DNA of 64,000 nucleotides from the NCBI GenBank assembly GCA_964622835.1, contig CAZUSA010000001.1, forward strand, positions 62,001 to 126,000. The letters are read 5' to 3'. Within the stretch, counting starts at the first letter, position 1, and each line of letters begins with the position of its first letter. Under the pieces are notes generated by a model that did no database searches, was not told where the DNA came from, and was given only the letters and a program-made list of their open reading frames with translations. Both the position numbers and the translations under genes were made by a program. The stretch comes from JABIKK01 sp964622835 (lineage in GTDB: Archaea; Nanobdellota; Nanobdellia; SCGC-AAA011-G17; UBA489). Positions 9,601-17,800 of the stretch are shown piece after piece.

Positions 9601-10039
9601 TATGAAGACGTATAAGGAATTAAATAAAAACTTTAGTCGTATTTTCTTATCATTATCCAAAAAAGGTGATGCAACCTTAGAGTTGGAAGATAAAGAGAAT
9701 CCATTAGATGGTGGCATTGATATTCGTGTACGTATTGGTGGTAATCGTTTTTTAGATATTAAGTCATTATCTGGTGGAGAAAAAACAATGGCAGCGTTAG
9801 CATTTATTTTCGCTATTCAAGAGTATCAACCGATGGCATTTTATTTACTTGATGAAGTTGATGCTGCATTAGATAAGAAGAACTCTGAACTTCTTTCAGA
9901 ATTAGTTTCAAAGTATTCTGGTACTGCCCAATATATTATGATTTCTCACAATGATAATGTTATTAGTGAAGCTGATTATGTGTATGGTGTAAGTATGCAT
10001 CAAACGGGTATGTCTAAAGTTGTTAGTTTAAAATTGTAA
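6614..10039 (+). CDS. smc: Chromosome segregation ATPase SMC
   Basis: 1141 residues with full SMC architecture: Walker A GPNGSGKS (32-39), first coiled coil (about 180-490), hinge (about 500-660, with GVYGSAMDLI and AMVGGY), second coiled coil to about 990, then signature LSGGEKTMAALAF (about 1048) and Walker B FYLLDEVDAALD (about 1075). It condenses and segregates chromosomes. No ScpA/ScpB kleisin partner is adjacent. TATA CTTTATAAA at 6563-6572 gives a leader of about 20 nt. It ends 2 nt from the convergent gene at 10042. Confidence 0.95.
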   Translation: MAIIKSMKLKGFKSFAKPLELEFGTGFNCIIGPNGSGKSNVMDALCFVLGKLSAKSMRAEKSSNLIYNGGKTGTPLKEAEVSIIFSNDNNEFPIESEEVKLTRVIKTTGNSVYKINDEVLTRQQILELLAHAKIDPDGHNIILQGDIVRFMEMKADNRRELIEDIAGISIFEDKKNKAMNSLNRAEGQLNDATIILKERETYLKELKKDKDQAEKYKNLEKNINANKATYLHIQIKDKKEKVEEIEKRIKKQQESITRIEEQTTETRKKIAEKKQELIAINKDIEEKGEKEAVSLQDDIEQLKTDVARNEERLTTCKNEVEKVQERKKQLQTSLDDTKKTIRELEESKQTLTAEIKQLKEKEIKASTAITSVKGKLGLTDNTELDTIETALDNEVKTYQELQEKNQDILQKKFKLDADISTIQEKITAVEQLEKDTNIGRIQKDFERIDKDLKKRINEDETLFAQLKRAKEEYAKHNEQLFRAQTQQSSMKASASADFAIKKIKSLRNPQVFGTVSELGEVEKKFSVALEVAAGPRIRSLVVKDDKVAAECIRTLKTAKVGIATFLPMNKIRPRQTTRIKGKGVYGSAMDLISFDPRYKDIFSYVFANTLVVENIEIARRVGISKARMVTLEGDIVEMSGAMVGGYRTKRVGMGFQEKNVNTNIEKLSDKIDELTKVKDVLEQRKTENEDTIASLRNEKSEVEASIVKYERTSSGVSLHELQQQHKAMKNDPIYSTFTNVGKEMERVNKQVQRLRSERDQIRKKTGMQGNNSELETLESRRLKVREEIVEKNTEVKNIDIQTTNMYRPEVEKIQLLVKSCDKEREDFSAEFTTLNSLIKDQRSILGKKDGEKSRFQKAYKGLFTTRNKVSESIQKLENTILLDATREKTIQDRVNELSINRAKVVAEVEGLNTEFEEYKGTTLRRGLTVEDLKVEIKNFEQMLAKIGNVNMRALEVYEELHKEYEVLVKKKVKLEDERNDVLDMIVEIEKNKKSIFMKTYKELNKNFSRIFLSLSKKGDATLELEDKENPLDGGIDIRVRIGGNRFLDIKSLSGGEKTMAALAFIFAIQEYQPMAFYLLDEVDAALDKKNSELLSELVSKYSGTAQYIMISHNDNVISEADYVYGVSMHQTGMSKVVSLKL

Positions 10040-10041
10040 CA

Positions 10042-11118
10042 TTATTTTTTTCGTTGTGGTCGTTCTGGTATGCCTTGTATTTCATGTGAATATAACACAA
10101 ATGATAATATTATGAGTAACATGACTGCCAGGACAACAAGGCGGAAGAGTGTTTTATTTAACAGTGGACCTACTTGTCCTGGCACTGCAGAAAGTGCTTG
10201 TTGTTGGGTTCCTACGGTTAAGATAAGAGAGTCTGTGAGTGTTAGTCCACCTCGACGAACTTCAAGGCCTAAAACATAGGCACCGTCTTTGATGGTTTCA
10301 GGTAATTCTAATGTTTTATCAAAAGAGGCTCCTGATGCTATATTCATTGTTTGTATTGTTCTAAGAAGTTCATTATTTTCATAGTCTTTGATGAAGTAGA
10401 CAAGTTCTATGATTCCAGGGTTAAAATTAGAAAGGTATGTGTGGACAATAAACGGTGACCCTGGTGCAACAATAGAGAACATCTCGGGTAATGTAAGTTG
10501 TACTGATCCTGTAAGTTGCTTTGTACTAATATCTAATGAAAAAGGAATGAAACCTTTAATACCCACATCTTTGAGAAGAATAGTACCAGTAACAAGTCCG
10601 GGAGAACTACCTGTAAAGGTAACAACAATATCATCTTCGTCATCACCACCATCTTCACCGTCATCAGGTTTAAGGACAATAACTCCTGGTTTAACTTTAA
10701 CATAATCTCCCATTGTTGTAACTATCTGTAAAGAGATAGTTGTATCTAAAACATTTTGCACAGTTACTGTATATGTTTGTTCTTCTCCATGATAAAGGTC
10801 AAGTGCAAAGAGATCTGTAGATAGTTTTAATGAACTGCCGCCAGTTGTAAGAACTTTTGTACTTTCTGCAGCAGCTTCGGTAGTTGTAGTTCCAGCATCA
10901 CCTGTTGCTGTCCCATTAAGTATTTTAAGGGAGACTTCTGCAACACCACTTCCTGTCATTTCTGCTATGGATTGGTCCATTTCTTCTTGACCAAGTTTGT
11001 TAGATAATTTTGCTGTGTTAACGAGTAAAAGAAGTATGTAGACTAACAGTAATAATGTAATAATGTTGGTTCGTTGGTAGAAATTTCGTGGTGAAATCCT
11101 CTTTTTTTGATCCCTCAT
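10042..11118 (-). CDS. Double-anchored exported Ig-like protein
   Basis: 358 residues. A basic N-terminus, a Leu-rich membrane segment at about 18-36, a TG motif (EMTGSGV, 53-59), a Thr/Gly linker (70-90), then beta-rich sequence with Ig-like repeats and an acidic loop (DDGEDGGDDEDD, near 150). A second membrane segment at about 324-344 is followed by a basic tail. The body should face outside, held at both ends. A TATA-like box at 11139-11149 fits a leaderless start at 11118. It is last of a run of minus-strand envelope genes. No enzyme motif; function unknown, probably structural. Confidence 0.7.
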   Translation of the reverse strand: MRDQKKRISPRNFYQRTNIITLLLLVYILLLLVNTAKLSNKLGQEEMDQSIAEMTGSGVAEVSLKILNGTATGDAGTTTTEAAAESTKVLTTGGSSLKLSTDLFALDLYHGEEQTYTVTVQNVLDTTISLQIVTTMGDYVKVKPGVIVLKPDDGEDGGDDEDDIVVTFTGSSPGLVTGTILLKDVGIKGFIPFSLDISTKQLTGSVQLTLPEMFSIVAPGSPFIVHTYLSNFNPGIIELVYFIKDYENNELLRTIQTMNIASGASFDKTLELPETIKDGAYVLGLEVRRGGLTLTDSLILTVGTQQQALSAVPGQVGPLLNKTLFRLVVLAVMLLIILSFVLYSHEIQGIPERPQRKK

Positions 11119-11151
11119 ACTGTATGTAAGTAAAAATACTTATTAAATAGT

Positions 11152-11556
11152 TTACGATACACGTCGATAGAGGACAATGAGTTTACCTTCATAGAATCCC
11201 TCTTCAGCTGCCAAGGGTATTTGGAGGCGTAGTGGAAGTTTTTGTATTGTTCCTGCAGGAAGAAAGAATGTGTGGTTTTCTATGAAAATGTGGGGTATGT
11301 TTTTGAGAAAAATTTCAACGATAGCATCCTTGTCTGTATGTAATGTGAGTATCCTTTTCATATGTATGTTTGGTGTAACGGTTCCAAAATGGATAGCATC
11401 ATCATCAAGATTAAAACCAGGTTCTCTCCCAATAGCGTAGTCTACGGGATAAACAGTGTATCCAAAAACAGTTGTTGAAAAATAAATGAATAATCCAAGA
11501 AAGACTATAAAAAAAGCAAGGAGAATAACAAGAAGAAAAGTATGGTGCCGTTTCAT
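11152..11556 (-). CDS. Membrane-anchored single-domain beta protein
   Basis: 134 residues: MKRHH, a membrane segment at about 6-29, then one beta-sandwich-like domain with the pattern IHFGTVTPN, a strand ending LTLHT, and EGFYEGKLIVLYR, typical of archaeal surface Ig-like folds. It starts 3 nt after the stop of the 390-residue protein at 11560, so the two are cotranscribed. Probably an accessory subunit of the surface assembly in this region. No known family recognised. Confidence 0.65.
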   Translation of the reverse strand: MKRHHTFLLVILLAFFIVFLGLFIYFSTTVFGYTVYPVDYAIGREPGFNLDDDAIHFGTVTPNIHMKRILTLHTDKDAIVEIFLKNIPHIFIENHTFFLPAGTIQKLPLRLQIPLAAEEGFYEGKLIVLYRRVS

Positions 11557-11559
11557 CTG

Positions 11560-12732
11560 TTACTTCCCAAAGAGTTTTTTCATTTTTTCTTCACTATTTC
11601 TTTTAGTAGATTTTTTTCTTGCAAAGGACATCCAAAAAATATCAGCAATGATAAGTAAAACAATAAGGAATGCTATGAATATTTCTGTTGAAAAATATAA
11701 ATTGTCTCGTAGTTTAAGCGATAATGTTTCTTGTTTAGTAAGATCGTCATAGTAAACATTAACAATAACATCATAAGACCCAGCAGCAATGTCTGTAACA
11801 TCTAAGAATAATGGTAGGGTAAATGTTTCTAAAGGGTTGATATTTTTTGTTTGTGAAAAAAATCTATTTGTTAGGGGTACACTATCACGTGCAAGGTAGG
11901 CCTCTACGTAAACATCCTCAACGACACGATTCCAATGATTTTTTAGAGTTAAAGAAAACTCTTGTATACTTCCTGCAAGAAGCATTTCTGTATAGTTAAT
12001 AACACTTATGTCTTTGTAACCAACAGTTACAGAAATATCTTTCCTAGGTGTCGGAATGCCATCATAGTTTATTGAGGTAACAACAAAGTATTCTCCTGTA
12101 CCAAGTTCTGTACTATTAATGGCAAGAGATATAGTTTTTTGATTATTTACGACAAGAGAAACTGGTTGTCCTTCATAAGTTCCAAGTGATTCTTCCATAG
12201 CAGGAGTATGATAAAACGTAACAGATGGTTTTACAGTAAAAATATTTTCACTCCCTTTATTATGCGCTGCAAAATTAAAAAGAATATTTTCACCAACATT
12301 AACATTCTGTGTAGTAACAGTGTATGCTAAGTATTTTTCCGGATAGGGAACTTCAACAATAATTTTAGCAATCACATTGAGCACTGCAGCCACACCACCA
12401 CCTGGTGGTTCATTTTTAACATGAACAATGATTTGATTGGGCCCAGGTGTTGGATGTTCATACGGCAACTTATACGTAATAGTAAAAGGTTCTGAACTCA
12501 ACGGACCAATAGGAACAGAAGTGTCCACAATGGTAAAATATTCTGCAAGTTCACCTTCAAGATATAATGATGCAAGTAAAGGAGATTCAACGGTGTTAAT
12601 AACGCGCATAGATGTCGTACCTTCAGCAAGAGGGGCATAGGGCAAATAGAGATAGTCTGGTGAGAGCCCTATTCCAGAAACGAAAGGTAAAACAAACAAC
12701 AAAGCACAGAGAATGAAACACCACTTTTCCAT
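11560..12732 (-). CDS. Exported Ig-like protein with C-terminal anchor (paralogue of 13722)
   Basis: 390 residues: signal peptide MEKWCFILCALLFVLPFVSG, then three to four Ig-like repeats, a membrane segment at about 350-370, and a basic tail. Repeat marks are VEVPYPEKY, GENILFNF, LKNHWNRVVEDVYVEA and GSYDVIVNVYYDD. The same order (VPYP, WN, GTYTANILLQYD) appears in the protein at 13722, so they are paralogues. I prefer ATG 12732 over ATG 12744 because a good TATA (GTTTATAAG, 12753-12762) places the transcript start there. It is N-anchor-free and lacks the TG motif. Role: surface scaffold, inferred. Confidence 0.7.
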   Translation of the reverse strand: MEKWCFILCALLFVLPFVSGIGLSPDYLYLPYAPLAEGTTSMRVINTVESPLLASLYLEGELAEYFTIVDTSVPIGPLSSEPFTITYKLPYEHPTPGPNQIIVHVKNEPPGGGVAAVLNVIAKIIVEVPYPEKYLAYTVTTQNVNVGENILFNFAAHNKGSENIFTVKPSVTFYHTPAMEESLGTYEGQPVSLVVNNQKTISLAINSTELGTGEYFVVTSINYDGIPTPRKDISVTVGYKDISVINYTEMLLAGSIQEFSLTLKNHWNRVVEDVYVEAYLARDSVPLTNRFFSQTKNINPLETFTLPLFLDVTDIAAGSYDVIVNVYYDDLTKQETLSLKLRDNLYFSTEIFIAFLIVLLIIADIFWMSFARKKSTKRNSEEKMKKLFGK

Positions 12733-12766
12733 AAAAGATCTCATGAAAGGATGTTTATAAGCCTAA

Positions 12767-13465
12767 CTACGTATGACCAAGTGAAGTCACAAGGAATTCA
12801 AGAACATCAGAGTAGGTTGTATTTGTTCCAACGGCAGAACTAATATTGAAGAATATAGAAACGTTGATTTCATCGTGTGCATTAACATAAGAAAGGTTTG
12901 GACAAACCATCTGATGATTATTAGACATTGTTGTACCAAGAGGTTCTTGAACGGTAGAGTTTGCTTGGTGGGAGAATCCACCAGCAGTGCCATCATCTTC
13001 ATCACTACAGGACGTATTAAATAATTCACCAGTTGTTGTTCCACTTGCATTCTTTACAGCAAAGCTATAGTTGACAGCAGAGTTATCAACACCCAAGAGT
13101 TCATTTGGTGTACTTCCATTAAGGGTCACATTAACAAAACTGTTACCATCATTACGTAAGCGGAATGGTCCGGGATTATCAAAACCACCTGGATTTGCAC
13201 CACCATTGTCACCGTCACTGGTATTAATAGGATCACCTGCATCTTGGATAGTGCCATCACCAAAGTCAATGGTATCAACGACGAGCGTTACTGCAACACT
13301 TGGTTCAACAGTAATATTAACATACCCATAGGTTTGGTTGCTTGATGCTAAACCGGTTATGCCACCAACGCCACCAATTTTTAAGAGAATAACAGAAAGA
13401 CAACCAAGGGTAATAAGAAACGTAAATAATCCTGTAATTAAGAGAGATCTATCTGAGACGTTCAT
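12767..13465 (-). CDS. Anchored surface protein homologous to the C-terminus of the giant protein
   Basis: 232 residues: N-terminal membrane segment at about 7-29, a Gly-rich turn with ITGLA (36-40), then a beta domain rich in N-x-S/T sequons. The blocks VEPSVAVTLVVDTIDFG, NDGNSFVNVTLNGS, SYSFAVKNASG-like and HDEINVSIFFNI parallel VEAGITLLNNTVAFG, NTGNARVTLNFTG, YFSFKVANG and NDEATIHVNVTV at the end of the 2281-residue protein. Its start overlaps the preceding 75-residue gene by 4 nt (ATGA). Likely a small subunit sharing that domain; function unknown. Confidence 0.7.
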   Translation of the reverse strand: MNVSDRSLLITGLFTFLITLGCLSVILLKIGGVGGITGLASSNQTYGYVNITVEPSVAVTLVVDTIDFGDGTIQDAGDPINTSDGDNGGANPGGFDNPGPFRLRNDGNSFVNVTLNGSTPNELLGVDNSAVNYSFAVKNASGTTTGELFNTSCSDEDDGTAGGFSHQANSTVQEPLGTTMSNNHQMVCPNLSYVNAHDEINVSIFFNISSAVGTNTTYSDVLEFLVTSLGHT

Positions 13466-13689
13466 ACACTACCACCTTCATGAGATATTTCAGATTGTAT
13501 CGTAAGAGCAACTCGGGCACCTTCTTCAGGAACTGCTCCAGAAAAAGTATTTGATGTACGATATGATTGACCTACAGTTTCTACTGTACTAAGCACTGTC
13601 CATGTTACTAATAAACTAACAAAAAGCATCACGACCATGAGCACAAGAAGGATTTCACGGCGCACCTCACTCTTTCTTCCCTTAGGCAT
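13462..13689 (-). CDS. Small anchored exported protein
   Basis: 75 residues: basic head, membrane segment at about 12-31, and a short outer domain with FSGAV at 49-53. A clear TATA (CTTTATATAGG on the minus strand, 13708-13718) is centred 26 nt from the ATG, so it begins its own leaderless transcript with the overlapping 12767-13465 gene. The pilin-like layout (basic head, long hydrophobic helix, small tail) is suggestive, but no class III signal-peptide site is visible. Confidence 0.6.
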   Translation of the reverse strand: MPKGRKSEVRREILLVLMVVMLFVSLLVTWTVLSTVETVGQSYRTSNTFSGAVPEEGARVALTIQSEISHEGGSV

Positions 13690-13707
13690 GAAATATTGTA
13701 TCCATTA

Positions 13708-13718
13708 CCCTATATAAA
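13708..13718 (-). promoter_or_regulatory. TATA box inside the envelope gene run
   Basis: CTTTATATAGG read on the minus strand, centred about 26 nt upstream of the ATG at 13689. With similar boxes at 12753-12762 (start 12732) and 11139-11149 (start 11118), it divides the envelope run into several leaderless transcription units rather than one operon. Confidence 0.55.
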
Positions 13719-13721
13719 GAT

Positions 13722-14894
13722 TTAGATTCGCCGTTTATGGAAATGAAGGAACCATAAAATATTAACAATGATAAGTATACCTAGGATAGTAAGAATACGT
13801 GTTGTTTCTTTTGCTGTTTGTGGGGGTTGGTTAACGGTTGCACGAAATTGTTTGTTATTAACGGTCATTGCTGCTGTTCGTTCAAAGGATTTACTATCAT
13901 ATTGTAATAAAATATTAGCTGTATATGTTCCTTCTTTCAATGATGTGGTATCCCAATAAGAGAGTAATGTTCCTTTTTTACGTGCCCCAAGTGTAATAGA
14001 TGGTGTTTGTATAACGGAAACAACAGTTCCTTGACTATCTGAAAAGGTTATGTGCGCTTGAACTGAAGAAAATTGTTCGTTCCATAAACTTTGTACAGGA
14101 ATGGTTAACGCAACAGTTTCGCCTAGTGTAAAATCCTTAACAACAAGATCTTTAATTGTTATTTTTGGTTTACCTACAGTAAAGGATGTTTCTGTTGATG
14201 CAGTAGTTTCATCTGTTGTGACTGTTGCTTGTGCCGTATACACACCTGGTGCTGCTGCTTCTGGCCAAGTAAACCGTGCTTTACCCATTGTTTTAGGAGG
14301 AATAGTATGAAGTGTTTCTGTAAAATCAGTAAGGATAGTGTTTGCATCATCAACAAGTGTAAGATGCACAACAGGATTATGTAATGATTCACTACCGCTG
14401 TTGTATATAGGAACAACAAATAATACATTTTCTCGTGTGTCTCCTTCATGGACTGAAATAGTTATTGTTGCATGTTCTCCCGGATAGGGTACAGTAATAC
14501 GTAAAGATGTTATGATGTTTATAGTGGTAAGAACACTTTTCCCCTGTGCTAATGGTGAGAGTTCTTGTTGCACAGAAAAAGTAATATCATGATCACCTGG
14601 TTCTAAAACACCATGAGGGATGCTTACAGCATATTTTACAGGTGTTTCAGAAAATCCTTCTGATGTTGTAAAATCCGTAACGGGTAAAGAAACATATGAT
14701 GCAAGCGGTCCTGTTGCTGTTACAGAAAAGGATTGGGATCCATCAGGAATACGCACAGTAAATGATGATTGGTGTGTAAAAGGCACAGTGTAGTCTACTA
14801 ATTCTCGTGCAGGAATAACAGTAAATGCGTGAACACTTGTTACAAGAAGTAAGAGTAAACAACAAAATAAAAATATTCGTTTATTATTATTCAC
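13722..14894 (-). CDS. Exported Ig-like protein with C-terminal anchor
   Basis: 390 residues: signal peptide ending near VTSVHA (residue 23), a series of beta-sandwich repeats (VPYPGEH, GVYTAQATVTTD, QSLWNEQF, GTYTANILLQYD), then a membrane segment at about 365-385 and the tail HFHKRRI. It starts with GTG directly after the TAA of the giant protein (no gap), so the two are translationally coupled. It is a paralogue of the protein at 11560-12732 and probably a structural partner of the giant protein. Confidence 0.7.
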   Translation of the reverse strand: MNNNKRIFLFCCLLLLLVTSVHAFTVIPARELVDYTVPFTHQSSFTVRIPDGSQSFSVTATGPLASYVSLPVTDFTTSEGFSETPVKYAVSIPHGVLEPGDHDITFSVQQELSPLAQGKSVLTTINIITSLRITVPYPGEHATITISVHEGDTRENVLFVVPIYNSGSESLHNPVVHLTLVDDANTILTDFTETLHTIPPKTMGKARFTWPEAAAPGVYTAQATVTTDETTASTETSFTVGKPKITIKDLVVKDFTLGETVALTIPVQSLWNEQFSSVQAHITFSDSQGTVVSVIQTPSITLGARKKGTLLSYWDTTSLKEGTYTANILLQYDSKSFERTAAMTVNNKQFRATVNQPPQTAKETTRILTILGILIIVNILWFLHFHKRRI

Positions 14895-17800
14895 TTAGGT
14901 GACCCCCGGATACCAAATGGTTATATTTAATGTTATATTTTTATCACCTTCAGGTTCTCCTGTAGGCACAGTAACGTTAACATGAATGGTTGCTTCATCA
15001 TTACCTTCCATGTATTCAAAGCGTTCAATGACAATGAGTTGTGCATCTTCTGCAGGCAATGCTGTATATACTAATAACGAATTGTCTTCATCATACGCAT
15101 CATTGCTTTCTGTACCATTAGCAACTTTAAAGCTAAAGTAAGCAAGATCTGTTGCACTGACTGAATCCCATAATCCCGTTGCACCACCAGTAAAGTTAAG
15201 GGTGACACGTGCATTCCCTGTATTTTCTAAGTATAAAGGACATGCTCCTGGTCCGGAACCACCTATAGTACATGCTTCTGTTGTGTTAAATTGACTTTCG
15301 AGTACACGTCCAAAAGCAACGGTGTTATTTAACAATGTTATTCCTGCTTCAACAAGGAAGTTTACAATGGTTCTATTGACGGTGCTTTGACCATAGTGGA
15401 CGGAAGCATTTTCATAGGGATCACCTGCTTGAACAAACCATTCATAGTGGTAGTTGTCATCACTAAAGTAGACAGATTCATTTTCAAAGGTGTATGTACA
15501 GTTGTCTTCAAGATCAAAAATGCCATTACTATTTGTGTCACAGTTGGTTATGTTTTCTCGTACTTGGAAGGCAAAGTGTTTGTCACACGACCCACCAGAA
15601 TCATTGACACAAGTCATATTCAAGTAATAGGTCACATTATCTCCATCAACATCCGAGTGGTTGCCATCACAGAAGAAGACACCACACCCTGCATCTTCTG
15701 GTGGTAATTGTCCATATGTATTATCTGGTTTCCAAATAAACGTGAAGTTAACAGTATCTGTATCATTGATAGGATAGGTTAATGTAGGATAGTGGGGTAT
15801 ATAATTTTCAATAGTTGTATTGACAGATTCGTTTGCTAGTGATGCTGTACTTGCATTGTCTAAGACAGTAACATTACAACTCCAATTATCAAAGTGTGCT
15901 GTATTAAACGATGGTAGTATATCACTTCCAACAAGTGATGCTCCTGTTGCTGCTGTGACCGTTGTTGTTGTTTGTACTTCATCTTCTTTACGGAAGGTTA
16001 CATGAGCGGTTACTTCAGCGTCAAGATCGTCAATGACAACAAAGCTACAGTTAAGGTCTGCTGTAGTATTTGTTAAATTTGCTGCTGTTGGTGAAATAGT
16101 AATATTTGTAACAACAGGTTGTCGATCTACTCTAAAGAGGAATGTTCCATTGACATCACTATTGTTAGCACTGTCAGTTACATTAACATTCCAGTAATAC
16201 GTTCCTGATCGTAGTCGATAACTATCATTGATGTCATCTGCAGTAAAGCTCCTATTGTAGATAGCAACTTCATCAATGTATCCTTGCCATCCTTGAACAA
16301 AATTGTTAGTAGGGTCACGTGAGTTCCCCACAATCAAAGCATTACCTGTACCAATGGTTGAAAGAGTGCCTTCTTGTTCTAAGTTTCCATTTTTGTATAT
16401 TGCAACACCCCCTGTAGTATTAACAACAACACCAATATGAACCCATTCTCCCGCCGTAAAAAAGCTTGAAACAGTTATGATTTCTGCATTGCCATAAATT
16501 TCAAGCGCAGCACTATTTTTCTTAAGAGCAAACCCAACATTAGTTGCACCATTATGTGTTGCAAGCAGACCTTCAGAACCACTTGTATCATCAGGATTCA
16601 CCCACATAAGATAGGTAAAGTTATCTTTACCTATTAAGGCAGCATTTCCTGTTCCAAAATCAACATATTCATCATCAGTCCCCTCGCCCTTGTAAGCACC
16701 TGCAAGTTTTCCTTCATTTTTAACAACTTTTGCAGAACCAAGAACAGTACCATTTTTAGATCCATTGGCAAAGTTGTAAGCATTCGTTGCGTTACTGAAG
16801 TCACTATTTTCATCAAAGTGTGCTAACAGTCTTGTTACATCATCTTCAAGATCGAGTAACGGTGCAGTGATGTTATAGGCTGATTGTGAATTGTTTGGCA
16901 CACTTGTGTTGTAAAAGACTAAGTCATCGGTTGCAATTGCTGTACTTACTGTTCCATTGGTAGCATATATGCGTACTTCAAGGCCATCACCTTCAGGATC
17001 CACAACAGATGCATTAAGCAGTATTGGTCCAACTTCTGTAAAGTTAGAATTATTTACTGGTTCTATAAGTTCTGTTACTTGCGGTCCATTACCACCAATA
17101 AGGAATTCCCAGGTAGGTGTATTGTTAAAATTATCACTTCCTGCAGCAGCTGAATCATTTGCTTCTGCAAACCAGTAGTGTTGTCCATTATCTAAGTCGA
17201 GATAATTAACTATTTCTGCTTCTGTTAGTGATCGATTAATAACATATACTTCATCCATGCCCCCTCCCCACCAGTTTCCTCCTTCACGTTCAAGTTTTCC
17301 AATGACAAAGTCTTCTTGTGAACTAGCATCAGTAATATCCGAATAGGTGTTCACTTCTTGAAAGACACCATTTCTGTACAAACGAAGGGTTTTATTATCA
17401 TATTGAACAAGAGCCAGATGAACCCATTCTCCTACGGTAAAGAAATCTGCTGTATTGAGGGTTGCAACATTCCCATCTGTTCCTACAGCAAGTGCTGCAG
17501 CATTTCGATAGATAACAAGACCGACAGTAAAACTATTTGACCAACCTCCCATAACAACCCCTTGACCAGCAGCTACAGAATTAGTGCGAACCCATGCCAT
17601 GTATGTTGCATTTCGTGTTTTGTAACATTCAAAGTCGCAATCATCAACTAAAATAAATTCATTATTACCATTTAATTCAACATTCCCCCCAAGGATTGCA
17701 TTACTGAAATTAATAGTTACTAACGATTCATTGATTGTTCCATTATAATTTTCCGCCCAGTCTTTAATACGACTAAGATTTTCTCCATGATCTTCTCGCA

